From Chamaea fasciata (lineage: Eukaryota > Chordata > Aves > Passeriformes > Sylviidae), in NCBI GenBank assembly GCA_029207755.1, contig JARCOQ010000016.1, positions 5,647,001 to 5,711,000 of the forward strand: a stretch of 64,000 nucleotides of DNA, read 5' to 3'. Under the pieces are notes generated by a model, which was not told where the DNA came from, ran no database searches, and saw only the letters and a list, made by a program, of their open reading frames with translations. Shown here piece by piece: positions 63,533-64,000 of this stretch (the stretch's first letter is position 1; each line of letters begins with the position of its first letter). The position numbers were made by a program, and so were the translations under genes.

Positions 63533-63692
63533 GGATCCGCCCGTGAGCTCACAGGGACACACCCGCACCCTGCCTGGGACCCCCAGGGGCTGGCGGGGAT
63601 CATCCTGTGTCCTGGCAGGGACCCGCAGGAGTCCACCCGCATCCTGACAGGGATCCGCCCGCATCCTGAGAGGGGTCCCCGGGGCCTGGCAG
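63533..63692 (+). repeat. GC-rich imperfect minisatellite
   Basis: About seven units of 20-24 bases (one of about 32), most starting GGATCC or GGACCC and ending in CTGGCAG, CTGACAG or similar. Examples are GGATCATCCTGTGTCCTGGC and GGATCCGCCCGCATCCTGAG. Imperfect, so probably old. On the upstream edge of the C7orf50 island. Confidence 0.75.
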
Positions 63693-64000
63693 CTCCCACC
63701 CCGCACTCAGGACAGCAGTGAAGCCAGCCCGGCGCTGCGGTGCCCACATTGAGATGTGGCTCTCTGGAGAACGGCTGTGATCCCTTTGAGCCCTCAGATC
63801 CTAAAAGATCCTGAAGTCCGAGACAGCATTACCCGTGTCCCGACGGGGTCTCACGGGATGCGTGGAAAGAGGCCAAGGGTGTCGTTTGACAGGATGAGAA
63901 AACACCTCTGAGGACAATTTCCAGGAAGCAAATTGGTTTCCATGTTTTCATTTTCTATAAATACCCTATGCACACACTTTTCCAAGTCCCCCTGGTAATT
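63693..64000. other. Non-coding right edge
   Basis: Returns to average base composition. No exon seen. In human the next gene on this side is ZFAND2A, which does not reach into this window as far as I can tell. Confidence 0.5.

Larger units (their letters stand above)
62870..63720 (-). promoter_or_regulatory. C7orf50: CpG island, probable C7orf50 promoter and exon 1
   Basis: About 850 bases of very GC- and CpG-rich DNA. It holds a CCAAT box on the minus strand (63299-63295), a CCAAT on the plus strand (63358-63362), a perfect CRE TGACGTCA (63443-63450) and GC boxes such as GGGGGCGGG on the minus strand near 63280. TATA-less. On the minus strand a donor GGGAG/GTGCGT at 63222 could end an untranslated first exon. 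Large open frames on both strands (for example 62679-63647) are by-products of GC content. The start site is unknown, and bidirectional activity is possible. Confidence 0.65.

Noticed and set aside
62679..63647. 322-codon plus-strand open frame
   Set aside because: It runs from the 12-base tandem repeat through a CpG island, is proline/arginine-rich with no domain, and is overlapped by open frames on the other strand. It reflects GC content, not a gene.

Overview
The window looks like nuclear DNA of a songbird-type bird. It is AT-rich and about 95% non-coding, with small CpG islands, chicken-repeat-1 (CR1) LINE 3' tails and bird-type LTR pieces. On the minus strand at 14.1-14.2 kb there is a SINE with a tRNA-Ile-like head and a CR1-like tail, a structure known from passerine genomes (TguSINE1). 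The species cannot be named from this sequence.

Three seven-transmembrane (7TM) receptor genes lie on the plus strand, each with its reading frame in one exon: GPR146 (18.0-19.0 kb), an atypical receptor-like gene I cannot name (36.6-37.7 kb) and GPER1 (46.8-47.9 kb). GPR146 and GPER1 are clear full-length orthologues. In the human locus as I know it, these two sit in the same orientation inside the antisense gene C7orf50, with no protein-coding gene between them. Here the likely 5' end of C7orf50 is at the right edge: a CpG-island promoter at about 62.9-63.7 kb and a lysine-rich start exon on the minus strand at 61.8-62.0 kb. If that is right, almost the whole window is the first large C7orf50 intron, with the three receptors nested antisense inside it.

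Layout: 0-15 kb has no gene I can support, an orphan CpG-rich patch at 5.0-5.6 kb, a truncated minus-strand LTR at 6.9-7.1 kb and the SINE at 14.1 kb. At 15.2-15.6 kb is a CpG island that is probably the GPR146 promoter and 5' untranslated exon, joined by a 2.5-kb intron to the coding exon. Candidate GPR146 polyadenylation signals lie at 19.9 and 22.7 kb. 22.8-36.6 kb is non-coding, with an enhancer-like motif cluster at 28.4-28.6 kb. The unnamed receptor follows, then 9 kb of non-coding DNA with one CR1 tail, then GPER1. A speculative minus-strand terminal exon encoding a C-terminal membrane anchor is at 49.3 kb. A complete solo LTR with a 5-bp target duplication is at 60.35-60.87 kb, and two short tandem repeats flank the C7orf50 CpG island.

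The most interesting item is the unnamed receptor. It keeps the 7TM layout, the extracellular cysteines, an ERF version of the DRY motif and the TM5 proline. It lacks the usual TM1 Asn, TM2 Asp, TM4 Trp, CWxP and NPxxY signatures.
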